Positions 46,926 through 59,684 of a stretch of DNA of 64,000 nt are shown here, piece after piece. The DNA comes from Astragalus membranaceus. Lineage: Eukaryota > Streptophyta > Magnoliopsida > Fabales > Fabaceae. The position numbers were made by a program, and so were the translations under genes. The first letter of the stretch is position 1. The number at the start of each line of letters is the position of its first letter. The notes beneath the pieces were generated by a model that saw only the letters and a program-made list of their open reading frames with translations, was not told the origin of the DNA and ran no database searches. The stretch is from positions 82,063,100-82,127,099 of the forward strand of contig CM076847.1 of assembly GCA_039519185.1 (NCBI GenBank), given 5' to 3'.

Positions 46926-49425
46926 TGTAGCGACCGAAAAATCCGGAGGAGGGATTCTTCGAAGTTCTTGAATGAAGCCGCCACCAAAGTTTTAGTTTAA
47001 GGGCAAACATTGGAAAATCCCTTTTGAGTGGATAAAAGGGTCTTGCGGACCAGGTTTAGGCTCGGGAGTCGTTTATGCGTAGGGAAGGTATTAGCACCCT
47101 ACGACATCCTTCCTAAGGAAGGTTACCTTTTAACTAAATGTGTAACCGCTTATTAATTCAAAAATAATGATTTTACCCTTATAATAATAAAAAAAGACTC
47201 GATAAACAGTTAGTTAGTTTTTGTACTTTTTTGAGAAATAGGAGAGAAATTAATTAAAAGTAAAAAAAAAAAGGTTTTTATTAATGCAATTGACAGAGGT
47301 CGGCCGCCCTCTGCTCCTACGTATCTCCTGGTAGAGAATCTAGAAAATATTTGTTGGTTGGTGTTTTTTAATATTAATTTTTGAAATTGTGAGATATATT
47401 CGATACAACCAAACAAGCAAAACTCAGAGTGGTCGTCGCCCATAGGTCGTTTTGAAAAATAAAGCTGTTAACGGTCAAACAAGCTAAGCTCAGAGTGACC
47501 ATTAGTAACAAACCATTTTTTTATGTTCGGGAAGACATTCATTCGTTACATGGAAAAAAAATAGGTTTGTGAAAGGAAATGTTTATCGGTAGAAAAGAAA
47601 TTTAAAAAAAGGAAAGAGAAGGAAAAGGGTGTGCGTATTTAAAAAGGGGGTGTGAAAAGGAGCAGGATCTTGTACTTTTAAAAAGGAGGTGCGAATAGCG
47701 AGCCCAGCTTGTTTTTGTAGGCTGGGCTGCAAAAAAAGGAATGGGCCGTAATGGGGGGGTGTATGAAGTAAACGTGGGGGTTGTATTAGTAATCTGAAAT
47801 TAAAAATTGAAATAGATAAAAAATAGAAAATAGGAGCATATAAGAGGGGGGCTTAATGAAATCCTAATTCCTGAAACCCTAATCTTCACCCACAGCGCTG
47901 TTTCGCCACCAACAGAGAGAGAGAGAAAAATTTTGTGAGGGGGGAGAGAAGCCGATTGAGGGAGAAAAAGAGAAGGGAAGAGAAAGGCGTGAGACGGTGG
48001 AGAGAGAAGATGCGACGACGGAGGACGATGGAGACGCGCGTGGAGACGTCGCTTGGTGGCGACGGTCAGGCGCGCGGAAACGTCGTTTGGTGGCGACGGT
48101 GAGGAGGGAAAGTGAGAGAGATGCGATGGTGGAGGGGAGTCCCTGCCTTTTCCGGCAACGTCACCTGGGTGATATGCGGTGCTGACGGCCGAAAGGGGGG
48201 GACGACCGGAGGTTTGGCGACGGGGATGTAAAATGCGAACGGAGGGAGAAGGAGAACCAGTGTTTTGCGGCGGGTCACGATATGCCGTTGCTTGGTGGCG
48301 ACGGTGAGGAGGGAAGATGGTGTGGGTGTTTGGTGTTGACGCGGCGGTTTGGTGGTGGTGCGTGAGGTGGGCGAACTGTGAAGGGGATTTCGACGGTGGG
48401 GTCGGTTTTGCGAACGGAGCGAAAAGGGGGTGAGTGGTGGTGGTTGACGGTGGTTCTGTTTGGTGGTTGACGGTGGGGGGTTAATGGTGTTGCGGTTTGT
48501 GAGGTGGGAATGACGGAACGAAGTGATGGTGTGGGGGTTCTGTGGTGGTGCACAGTGGCTTTCCCTCTCTCTGTTTTCTGAGTTTTGTTTTCGGTTCTGT
48601 GTATCTGTGCCCCCCTGTGTTGTTACGCAGAAAATCCTCCCCCTTACTGTTTATTATTATTTGTATTTATCAGTGAATTTGTGTGGTGTAGGTGAGGGGT
48701 TTGAAATAAAGACAGCAACGGCTTGCTGGAGGGGTACCTGCAAAGCTGCCTGGTCTGTGCCCCAAAAGGATAGAAGACAAAGGAACCAAAAGAAATGAAA
48801 CTTGGCTTGAGCCTGAAAATAGATGGACAATAACAGCTAGCAGGGTGGTGTCTGCAAAGTTGTGTTGTGTTGGAGCTAAAAGGGAAAACAATAAAGGAGC
48901 AAGAAGAAAGCACCATTGGAGTGATTCTTCAAATGGCAGCAGTGCTGCCCCAACAGCAAGAGGCGCCTCTGCCCTCTCTTTTATTTTTATTTTACTTTTA
49001 ATTTTTGTCCTTTTTTGTATTTTATTTTTTTGTCCAGATGTGTAACAAAGTTGACTTCTTTTGGTTGTACCCCTTTTTGTAACAAAGATTGATTGTAATA
49101 ATAATAAGAAAACATTTATTCCACATCTGATTTTTATTAGCATTTTTATAACAATGGTAATAAATTAAACTAATAACAATAACGATAAACATAGTTACAC
49201 GACGAGATGCGAACACACGCGCGCAAAGAGAGTAACGACGCGCACACGATTAGGAATGACATGCGTATGTGGTTAGAAATAACATGTGCACGCAACAATG
49301 CAAAAACGTTAAGACTAACGCGTGTACGCGACAAGAAACCGATTAAAGTCAAATGTCTACAAATTTATTATTATTTTAGGAAAACAAAATCACATTAATC
49401 TAACGGACAAAATTAGGGTATGACA
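46926..49425 (-). repeat. D right LTR, complete and undisrupted
   Basis: 2500 bp, TGTAGCGACC...GGTATGACA. The sequence around 48130-48145 (GGAGGGGAGTCCCTGCC) has a single GGAGT. The Athila insertion duplicated that word in the central LTR, so this copy is a natural empty-site control. The target copy TTTGG follows at 49426-49430. Confidence 0.88.
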
Positions 49426-49430
49426 TTTGG

Positions 49431-51007
49431 TTACTCGGTGTTTTCGACTCGATCGTTACTCTCGCGTCAAGGGTGAGTTTTACTCAAGTTTAGGTTTATC
49501 CCGTTTTGAAATAAATTCTATGTGATTTGGTTTCGAAAGATTTTTAGTCGAAAACGTTATTTTGAAATATATCGCGTTTTGACGAAATTCGTTTGGATTG
49601 AGTTTTTGATTGATATGTTTGATTGATTGAGGAATGAATTAATGTTGTTTGGACTGGAATATTGCCTGGTATTGTCTGTTTTCGAGTTAGTAATCGATCG
49701 GAGCGAGCTTCGGATTGATCGGAAAGCGAATTTTCATGAAAAAGGCCATTTTTGCAATGCTGTCAAATGCGCACGACTAGTGCGTCCCTGGGGCACGATC
49801 CGTTCGCCTGGTTCAGTTTTTGATTTTCAAAGTGCTCAACAGGGCACACGATCCGTGCGTATGGGGGGCACGATCTGTGCGCATGGTTCTGTCAAAATTT
49901 TACAAAGTGCCCGAAATGATTCCGTTTCGATTCCAATCCTCTTTTAATCCTTTCCTAACCCTTTTCCAATGATATTAGACTTATAATGCCATGAATTTGA
50001 ACTCATTTCAAAAGGTTTTTACTAACAGTTTGCAAAGTTAAGCGTCGTTTGAAAAACCGAATAATAGAACTCGTGTGAGGACATGTTTTGTTGAAAAGGA
50101 AAACGGACTATGAGTCCTATGTGATATTGTATAAATGACGTGGGATGATTCTTGAATTATCTAAACCGGTCTATGGTATGTTCTATTTATTGAGTTATAT
50201 AGTTGATGCGGGATGAATATTATTTCGTCTAAACCGATCATTCTATCTGTTATTATGCAACCGACGCGGGATGTTTATTAATTATTCATCTAAACCGGTC
50301 TATAATTCCTGATATATATTATATCTAGTCGGGGTGACGACCCTTATGATATAGCATGCTAGGTGAGGGAAGTCATGAGCCCTTGACCTAGGCCCCCATG
50401 TGGTTATGTTTTGCCTTTGGGAATTGTACACTTATTGGCTATGTTGGGGTTCACTCAAACTTTCGGCAGTTGGTGATGTGCTAGATGTGAAAAAGTTATG
50501 TTTGTAATTCATATCAAATTATCAGTAAATATTTGCAATTCAATAACAGAATGGCCAGTTAAAGGTTTCATATATGAACCGAGAGTGTTAGTAGGGGTCT
50601 CGGTAGAACTCACTGAGATTGTATCTCATTGCTTACATGTTGTTGTTTTACAGAGAAACAGGGCACGAGAGGACCCCAGAGGCACGAGTAGGTTGAGCTC
50701 GGACTGGTCGCTGATGACTTAGCTTTATGCTTAAGTTTATACTCCCTTTTTTTTATCTATGTGCTACGACACTATGACTTTAGTGTTATGTTTTTCTTCC
50801 GCTTTCTTGTATGATGTTGAATACTATAGTTGCTGACAGTTTATGGTCTGAGTACCGTATGGTCTTGTTTGTAAATAAGACTGTTTTGTTTTATTCAGCG
50901 AAAAATTCATAGTAGTATTCAGTGTCTGAGTAGGAAATAATATCTCTGATGTTTTAGGGATAGTACACTTGGGTATTTTTACTAAATAAAAATACTGGGG
51001 TGTTACA
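49431..51007 (+). repeat. LTR F, right part
   Basis: It continues LTR F after D and ends GGGGTGTTACA at 51007; total F length without D is about 1.79 kb. It contains four 13-bp palindrome-like words (49771-49885) and the conserved block GGGTGACGACCCTTATGATA...AGTCATGAGCCC shared with B. No primer site or gag follows, and bases flanking both ends (AGAAG and CATAA) do not match, so it is a solo LTR or a recombinant end. Confidence 0.7.
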
Positions 51008-51410
51008 CATAATATTCTTATTTATTTTATAATTATAAATTTAATTTTTATTTATAGTTATTAGATTATATATTTTATAAGGTTCCCCAGTGTAGATTAG
51101 TTATCGACAAAACCAGTGAAAACTGCACACCAATAACATGATAATTTTTTTTTATATATTTTATACAAACTAGATTTAGCCCACCCAGGGCGGGTATTAG
51201 GGCTGATATTAAATGACCCATTTGACTAGAGTGAAAAACTCGTGTTAGAATAGAAGGGAGCGGTATAGTGTGAAATATGCATCAAGTAGCTTGTCTCTAC
51301 TAAACCGAAAAAAAGGTGAAAAGCCTTTTGATGAGACGGCATTTCACGTGCACAACACATGATACATACAATACTTACAATAATACTAGTACATATTTTC
51401 CGTCTCACGT
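51008..51410 (+). promoter_or_regulatory. Upstream region of the NOT4 gene
   Basis: 400 bp of AT-rich single-copy-looking sequence between LTR F and the CT-rich leader. The transposon-derived LTR ends only about 400 bp before the probable transcription start, so the promoter must be short or include LTR sequence. No certain TATA box can be assigned. Confidence 0.35.
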
Positions 51411-52101
51411 TATCGTTCCCTTCTCTCTTTATCTATCGTGTTTTATCCTTCTACTTCTCTTCTCACTCACTCTCTCTCTTTCTCTCACAAACAAACACTC
51501 TTCTGCCTCTGCTTCCCTTTCTTCCGTTTCACTGTAAGTTCATCGCTCTTAACCCTAACCCTCATTCTTCCTTTTTTTTTTCGATTCTTCACTTCTCTCT
51601 CTACTTCTCCTTCATCCCTTTCGCTTTTCTCTTCTCTTCTTTTAGGGTTAGGATTTTTCCATTTTCGCTTCAACTGCATTTTGTACTCTGTGCCCTAGTT
51701 AACCTCGAATTGACGACAATGTAATCAGTTTTATGCTCTTCGTCTTTTCAATCTGCGAAGATTATCTATCCATCATTATTCTGCGGTCGCTTAAATATAT
51801 ATTTCCGCGTTGAGAAAAAACGTTATCTGAGTTGTAGCCAAAAGGAAAGCAACGTGCATTCCTCTTGGGGATTGGAGTCAATTTAGCTGAAATTTCTTGC
51901 AAATATTAGGTTATTGTTACTGTCATTTTTTTTAATGCGTGATTGGATTTTTTTCTTCTAAATTTTAGTTGTACTTATGCTGATTTTGATGACCTTATTG
52001 TCACAGTAAAGCCTAGTAATATCTGTTAATGAGAAGTTTTTTCTTTAGGGTTTTTATCTAAACTTGCTGATTTCTTGTTTAGCTGAATTTCCTGGATAAT
52101 C
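51411..52101 (+). other. NOT4 5' leader with an intron
   Basis: A CT-rich leader (51411-51533) is followed by a good donor, CACT|GTAAGT, at 51534. A T-rich tract then leads to the acceptor TTGTTTAG at 52075-52082, 19 bp before the start codon. A leader intron of about 549 bp is therefore likely. The exact transcription start is not determined. Confidence 0.55.
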
Positions 52102-55100
52102 ATGGTTGACAAAGGAGGGAAATCATGTCCCATATGCACCGAGGAGATGGACCTGACTGATCAGCAGTTGAAGCCATGCAAATGTGGCTATGAGGTTCAA
52201 ACTTGTTTATTTAACTATGATGATTATGTATTTATTGTCATTATTTTTAATGATTGTGCTTCTTAATTTATTGAACACCATAGTTCGATTATTGTTCAAA
52301 TTAATGTGCTTTATTTCTTAGTCCTTTGTGAAAATGAAAAGTTGAAATTGGTACTGTGTAGCGTATTTGACATTCCACTTGAGATAAATAACGAGTTCTT
52401 ATATATCTTAATGTCTATCTTGGAAATCATAGGTTATATGCTTGTTTATTCTTTTTTTAAAAAATTATTATTGTTTTGAGAACTAAAACCGAAGAAAACC
52501 TGTTTGGCAAGAGTTGTTTGTTTAACAAATTTCTGAAACTTGTTTAACAAGAAAAATCTTCATTTAAAAGAAGAAAAACAAAACATTGCAATATTTGTTT
52601 ATTCTCCCTCTCTTCCTGGAACAGATCTGCGTGTGGTGTTGGCACCACATAATGGAAATGGCACATAAGGAAGAAACTGAGGGCCGTTGTCCTGCCTGCC
52701 GCTCTCCTTATGACAAAGAGCGAATTGTGGCAATGTCTGCTAACTGTCAAAGGTTGTTTTGATTCTGGCTGGAATTTCTAATTTCCACATTACATTTTAT
52801 TGTTAAGCTTGTGATACTAATGTGCTTTCTTTTCATAAGCAGATTGGTTGCTGAAATGAATGCACAGCAGAAAAAGAAAATACAGAAGTTAAAGCCTAGA
52901 TCAACAGAAGGAAGGAAACATCTTAGTGATGTCCGAGTCATTCAGCGCAACCTAGTGTACATAATTGGATTGCCTATTAACCTTGCAGATGAAGATGTGA
53001 GTTCTTCTGTGCTGCTGTGTATCTAATGTTTGCTATATGCAACTATATGGAGCATGGCAGACACAGTGCATCATAGTTTTTTTTGTCTTTTGATTTGTAA
53101 ATTATCCTAGCCAATTTTCCCACTGTTAATAACATGTTTGTTTTGATTATACCAGCTACTTCAACGTAGGGAGTACTTCGGAAGGTATGGAAAGGTTTTG
53201 AAAGTGTCAATATCTCGTACAGCAACTGGCGCAATTCAACATTCTGCAAACAACAGCTGTTGTGTGTAAGTCGTAATCCAACATTCTCCGAGCATCATGT
53301 TGTAGAAAATTATATAGCCTTTCCCTTAATTTTCCTGTCTGTCTGTTGGAGTATTGGTTTAGCCATACTTCTTTATAAGGTTAACCAGTTCCCGTAGACT
53401 GTTTTGTATTTATGAATAATTTTTTTTTATCTTCAGGTATATAACTTACTCAAAAGAATCTGAAGCAGTTCGATGTATTCAATCAGTGCATTGTTTTGTA
53501 TTAGAAGGTAGATCATTGAGGTAAGGATATATGATTTTGATTGGGTTGCGACTTGTCAGACTTTCATGTTCAGGTGATGATAGGTGGTTATTCGCTTTTG
53601 CAGGGCTTGTTTTGGAACCACAAAGTATTGTCATGCATGGTTGAGAAATGTGGTAAAATAGACACTCTAAGCTAAATTTATGAATGTTTTATTACACATA
53701 ACTACATCCTTGTGCTACTATGTTAAATACTGGATCAAAACCCTAAATGGGAGAATCTACTATATTACTCCTCAAATAATTCTGTACCAGAAGGCAGCAG
53801 TACCGGAATTGTAGGTTTACAAGAGCATTATATAACTGAAAATATAAGACAGTGCATTCAAGGAACTCTTCACTTTCCCTTACTGACTTCTACTCATTTC
53901 CCCCCTTTATCTTTTCCTAACTCATTTTTTTATTGCTATACGAATCAATTCCCTCTCCCATTCCCTTTTATTTCCTTACATAAATACTCAATTATTTCCT
54001 TACATAAATCACTCAGTTTCTATTGGTTACATCACATGCAATCTGTTACGATAATTATTTGATTCTCTCTGATTTCCTCTCTTGCTGTTTCCTAAAAGAG
54101 ACCTTAGTAATAGGTGGTTTCCTAACATGCTATATAAATTATCTTGCTGGTCCAGCCTTGCAGCAATAAAGAATGTTTATATCTACATGATCATGGTCGT
54201 CATGAAGATAGCTTTACGAAAGATGAACTAGTATTAGCATTTGCAAGGTATGATTGGATCTCAACTTCTGTACACGATATCCATTTCGAACTTTTGGATG
54301 TGCTATGTCTTCCTTATATAAGAATCAGCTGGTTGTCTATTAGCCATATTGCGCTATCATTTGGAAGTTCAAATCTCAATTCTTAAACAGTAGTATCTTT
54401 TTTACTTATCTATTATGGGCCCTCTGCTGTCTAATTGCTTTCAGTTTTTGTATGGTAAAAAATCTACATGTTTGTTAAACATACAAATCAGATTGGCAAT
54501 ATCTTGCATAACATAGTCATTTAGCTTTCTCCCTAGTTTGATAGTTATATCAAACAAGTGATTCAATAGTTTTTCTTACGTTCCTGTATGACCTCGTTTT
54601 TTGCTAATTAGACGTACTCTCTTTTTTCACTATCAGCCTTTCTCTATTGTTTCTGCTTGAGGGTTTTATTGTCTTTGAAATCGATAGTAATTTTGGTATT
54701 TTGTATTTTTGATGTTAAAGGAGTAGAGTCCAACAAATCATTGGTGCTACAAATAATTTGCATCGACGCTCAGGGAGTGTTTTACCTCCACCAGCAGATG
54801 ATCCTAGACACATGTCATCAGCCACCAAAGTGGTGTCTAAAAACCCTTTAGATGTAAGTTTTAATGAAGATCATTTTTGTGGCAAACTTGTTTGTTGTTG
54901 TGGGTGATATGTTACTTAAGTTTTCGACTATCTTGTTAGTTATTAGGCAGTGAGCTAAATAGTATCTTTTATTAAACTTGTGTTTTATTCATCTTGAAAA
55001 TTGAGAACCAGATTAAAGGATCCTGTTCAGGCATCGGGGCAGACAATTCAACAGCACTTCCCACAATGACCTCTTGGTAATTAATTTACGAAGGCATTCT

Positions 55101-56925
55101 CGCATTAATTTGTTTTAGTGTTGTTAAATGGTGACCATGACATGGAGGTTTTGTGAAAAAATGCCTTTCTGTGGCCATGGCATTCTCTTTATTTTTTATT
55201 CCTTGTTTTTATTTTATTTTTGTAATACTTTATTATAGCCGCCATGATTCCACCATAGGCTGCAATGCACGTGGAATATTTTTATGGTAGATATTTGGCT
55301 AGCCACCATTAACTGGCCTATGCCATTAAGAGCATTGATTTTTTGTAATGTGATAGCTGACTAAGTACATTGTAATAGGGTTAGGTGTGTATCCGGCAGT
55401 CTTCCACAGGATACTAACTCATCGTATTCCAGTAATCTGGCCAATAGAAAGATTGAAGCATCTAATGATCCCCAAGCCTTTGTGTTAGGAGCTGCTTGCA
55501 CTGAAAGGTCTACTCTTGATACAATAAGACCCCAGGAAGCTGAAAATTGCTCTGAAGTGCATTCCAATGGCGTGTCTGTACCGTCCGAGTTGAGCAAAGG
55601 CAGCAAACATCACATTGGCGGAAATTCTCAAACATGTGAGTCAAATGTTATCAATTCGTTACTGTGAAGTAAGTTTCTGCCATTATAATATTGTCTAACT
55701 GCAAGAATCTTTAGCAGCTTTCGTGGGCAATGAACAAGATATCGCTGCACCTTCTGCGTGCACAAGCTTCCCAGAACTCTCCAGACCGCATGATTTTAAT
55801 ATTAGCAAGGCAGTTTCAAATGGAGATGTGCATGGCATATGTTCAGGGTTATCATCTGTTGGCATCAACAGTCATCTCAAAGATTCATATTTCACTCCTG
55901 ATTCAGACAGAGTACATTTTACTTGTAACTCAACCAATTCCTCTATAGAGAAGCATTTACAGCAGGATAATGATTTTTGTATAGAGCATTCAACCACACC
56001 AGCTTTTTGGGAAGATATCATTGTGGATGATATACTAAACGTAAACAATGAACAGCAAGAATTCAACAAAGGCATCAATAATCTCCCACCTGGGCTCCAT
56101 TCACCCTGTCTGCCTCAGAATGTAAACCAATCAAGCCATCAACTGAAGCAACAAGATCAAATTTGTCAGCAGAATCATTTGGGGAAACCTTCTGAATCTT
56201 TGACTGAACCCTTGGAGGCAGGATTTGAGAACCTTGTGGAGAGTGACGATAGTGCTACAGATGCTGATAACAAGGTTGCTTCAGACATTGGAGAAAACAG
56301 CATTATATCTAGCATTTTGTCTTTGGAATTAGATGCATGGGAAGATTCGATAGGTAAGTTGTTGGGTGAAGGTGATGAACCATATGCACACTTTAAAGTG
56401 CCTGCTTTGCGGAAAATCCAAGACAAGAACCAGTCCAGGTTTTCCTTCGCTAGACAGGATGATTTCTCGAATGAGGCATCTGATCTGCAGCAATCATTTG
56501 AGATTACTGGGCATGATCCCAAAAGGAATTTTGCGTCAGGCGGTTTAATTGGAAATAGAGATATGCTTACTGGGAAGCACCCATATGTTTTCCCCTCAAG
56601 CAATTCTGTGCTATCAGATAAATTTGATGGAGGTCAGTCATTCATGCCCTCTAACTTATCCAGTGAGTGCCCTCTAACTTATCCAGGAGAGTTTCCTTCC
56701 ATCTAGGATTTTGCTGTTGTTAGTGTTGCTTCTACTATGAGTTTATTATATGCATAAATGTCGCTCACATGTTTGTTGTTTAGTGGTTTAAATTTATATT
56801 TATAGTCTGGCCTTCTGATTTACTGCTGCATCCTGCTGATTCTATTAGCTTCCTCATCTCATGACCTCCCCCTCTCCCTCATCTCTTATCTTCTATCTTC
56901 TCATCTCATGACCTCCCCCTCTCCC

Positions 56926-56983
<58 letters not shown>

Positions 56984-58469
56984 CTCTCTCTATATCTCAC
57001 ACATAACATTTTTCTTTATAATTTTTTAATTATATTATAATGTTATATAAAATCATTATCAACGTCATAAAGGGAATTATATTAAATTTTACATTTTTTT
57101 TGCTTCCCATTGTTCACCAAATAGTGTACGACACAAAAAGTTGTCCAGTACTTATCCATTTGAAAATCAAACGGACCCTAATAGTATATTTTTCTTTTGT
57201 AGTTCCGTTTTTTGTGTGGCTGTTTTTCCCGCATAGATATTCTATATGTCCTCTTGAACCAAGTTTTTTATCCTGTCTTCAATTTTAATTGAAGTCAGAG
57301 AAAAGTGTTGTTCAAAAACTTTAACTCTACTGTGATTGCGAATTATGAAGCTATACTTCAAAACATTCCAATTAAGAACCTTACCTCTATGGTGATGACT
57401 GATTAAGGACTACAAGTCTACAGCTATAATAACAAGAACACCGTGATAAACTTTATCACATGGAAAAGATTTTTTAGGTCATAAATGTCATGGTTTATGT
57501 TCATATTATTTACTACTTTCTATATGCAGTTAGATATTTTTGTCTTTTAACATTTTTTATTAATAGAAATATCTTTAATAAAGCTGAGGTCCTTAGTTGG
57601 CAATAATAAAAGTTTTGTCCGTTGGGCTAAATCTGAAATAATACTTCACTCCTGTCTGTGACATCAGGTCAGCTACTCCCTTTATGAAATGAAAATAATT
57701 TACAACGTTTTACAACTTTTTAACGTGACATTCTTCATTGATAATTTTATTTCACTGTGGAACCATGCTTTGATGAAACTGAAAATTTCCCTCTCATTGT
57801 CTTTTGTCAGTGGCAAAAGCCCATGCTTCAAGCCCGCCTGGATTTGCAATGTCCAGCAGAATACCTCCTGGGTTTTCGAGTGGGAGAGTAGAACAGGGTC
57901 ATAGTAGTTCTGGTATAACTTTTTCTTTAAGGTTCCAACAGTTACTCCACTTATTTTTCCCCCTTGTGTACTCGCTTCCTACCTACATCTTGTACTTATA
58001 AATCTTTTATTTTCCAGTGAAAAATTTGCAACAGCAGTATGCTCCATCTGTAAATATTGGCAGGCTAGGGGATGTTGAATTCAAACACCCTGCAGTATTG
58101 GACCCTGGTAAGAGCATACTGGAAGAAAGACTGAATAATGCATCTATTGACCTGCAGCGAACTTTACTTCCACAATTCAGACCTGATGAAGATGATACTA
58201 GAGCCAGACTTAAGCTGTTAACACAACAATCCGCACCTTCACAGAATTTAAGACTTCTGGATCAGATTGGAAATAGGTTTTCCCCTCAAAGTGATGCTTA
58301 TAGAATTTCTTCAAGGTTTCTTGATCAATTTCAGTCTACCACACCACCAATTTATGAACCATTACATTCTCAACATTTTGGTAATACTACTCTCGCATCA
58401 AATAACCGGTGGGGGGATTGGAATGATGCCAGGTATCTCAGGCCTAGTTACGAGAATATAAAGTTTTAA
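52102..58469 (+). CDS. NOT4: CCR4-NOT subunit 4-like RING/RRM protein
   Basis: Host gene with 13 coding exons: 52102-52194, 52625-52752, 52843-52996, 53156-53265, 53437-53520, 53604-53652, 54156-54247, 54721-54853, 55012-55076, 55379-55635, 55715-56632, 57811-57912, 58018-58469. All introns are GT-AG and all phases agree, giving about 878 codons. The N-terminus is the NOT4 C4C4 RING (Cys 9, 12, 26, 28, 33, 36, 53, 56; CPICTEEMDL, CKCGYE, CPACRSPYD). A Lys-rich linker, an RRM from about residue 109 (NLVYIIGLP) to 190, and a CCCH finger (Cys199, Cys208, Cys213, His217) follow. The long C-terminal part is Ser/Asn/Gln-rich with PPGF motifs and is probably disordered. NOT4 is the E3 ubiquitin ligase of the CCR4-NOT deadenylase and acts in mRNA turnover and translation quality control. 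No inactivating change is seen. Confidence 0.93.
56929..56991. repeat. (CT)n microsatellite in NOT4 intron 11
   Basis: About 60 bp of CT dinucleotides in the intron between 56632 and 57811. It is preceded by a 46-bp direct duplication around CTCATGACCTCCCCCTCTCC (56854 and 56900). Confidence 0.92.
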
Positions 58470-59420
58470 GCACCTGGATTCATTCAGTGCACTAATGGGC
58501 TCACATATGGCAGTATTTGAATCAAACCTGTCTCAAAGTTGTCGAAGATTGCCTTATTTGACTGAAATTGTGTTTTACTATGGCATTCTAACCGTAACTT
58601 GAGATTTCAAATCAGTTTGGAGTTTGAGTACCGTGAATTCCGTTCACAATTCAGCCATCAAATGGTCAATGGTAGTTGTCAATCACTCTTGTTTGCTTAG
58701 CTTCCTTGCAAAACACCTGAATCTGGGTATTCGCATTATGGTTGGCAGACATTACTGCAAATGGTGTCAATCTTGTGCGGGTTACATGTCTGGAGGTTAT
58801 TATGGTGAGTTAAGTTGATTATTCGACAATATAATGTATTTGCATGTGTAAAATTGCAGATGAAGCCAGTACTTCACCTTGTAAAATTCTCTTGTACTTT
58901 TCCTCTGAATAAATCCTCAGTTTAGTCCTTTAAGTGTCGCTCTCTATTCAATTCAGTCTCTAAATTATAAAAACTTATCAAATAGTCCCTAATGTTTATT
59001 TCAATCCATCACTTTAGTCCCTAAGGAACAAATTTCAGGAATGAAATTGTTGGACAAAGATAAACTTTAGGGACTATTTAATAGGGTTTCATAGTTTAAG
59101 GACTAAATTGGAGAGTCTGATAGTATAGGGACTAATGTGAGGGTTTACTCCTTTTCCTTTTGAAATGTGTGCCGTGATTGCTTCCTGATTATTATTGCCT
59201 TTTATATGACTTGTTTTCTCCTCCTCTATCTATGCAGTTAAACTAGGTGACAAGGCAGTTTGTTTCATCAAACTACAGAAACTTCGATAGAGAGCTATAA
59301 GCCTTACTGGATGGGGAAATTATGCTAAGAAGCCGAGTTAGGTCATCAAGAGTTGATGTTTTCTTTAGGTCCGAAATAGTTTGTCCAGAATTTGTTATAA
59401 TTTTGAACTTGGAATTCCCA
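58470..59420 (+). other. NOT4 3' untranslated region with a likely intron
   Basis: After the TAA a donor TATG|GTGAGT at 58805 and an acceptor CTATGCAG at 59230-59237 could remove an intron of about 430 bp that contains a MITE. Exon-like sequence continues to about 59420. The polyadenylation site is not certain. Confidence 0.4.
58909..59149. mobile_element. Foldback MITE in the NOT4 3' UTR
   Basis: The first and last 110 bp are imperfect inverted repeats of each other, both rich in TTTAGTCCYT (left AAATCCTCAGTTTAGTCC, right GGACTAATGTGAGGGTTTAC). The total is about 240 bp with no coding sequence. The superfamily is not certain, because I cannot define a clear target duplication. Confidence 0.7.
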
Positions 59421-59514
59421 GTTATTCATTGATAATATACTTATATGCGTATGAAAGAAAATCTAGTATTTAAAATGGATTTGATGGGTTGGAATGCATA
59501 ATCTATGGACAAAT

Positions 59515-59516
<2 letters not shown>

Positions 59517-59605
<89 letters not shown>
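59517..59605. repeat. Compound (TA)n(GA)n microsatellite
   Basis: About 32 bp of TA followed by about 53 bp of GA, just beyond the NOT4 3' region. Confidence 0.93.
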
Positions 59606-59609
<4 letters not shown>

Positions 59610-59684
59610 AGCTGCGACATGCATGAGGGGTGGTGTAGTTATGTTATTGATATATAAAACAATTTATATTTTGTTAGTTGAGGG

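Larger units (their letters stand above)
24044..49425 (-). mobile_element. Composite D: three-LTR Ogre-like element
   Basis: A 25.4-kb composite (14.8 kb without the nested Athila) on the minus strand, with the perfect target duplication TTTGG outside both ends. The order on the plus strand is: truncated LTR (24044 to about 24590), internal fragment ending at a primer site (about 24591-25911), full LTR (25914-39006, split by Athila), purine tract, long interior (39007-46904), primer site (46905-46923), full LTR (46926-49425). Two interiors share the central LTR. Unequal recombination between LTRs of one element, followed by a deletion, would give this arrangement with one outer duplication. 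No protein domain is present in either interior. Confidence 0.8.

Noticed and set aside
51359..51724. 121-codon frame rich in Phe, Ser and Leu
   Set aside because: It is CT-rich leader of the NOT4 gene and crosses a good GTAAGT donor.
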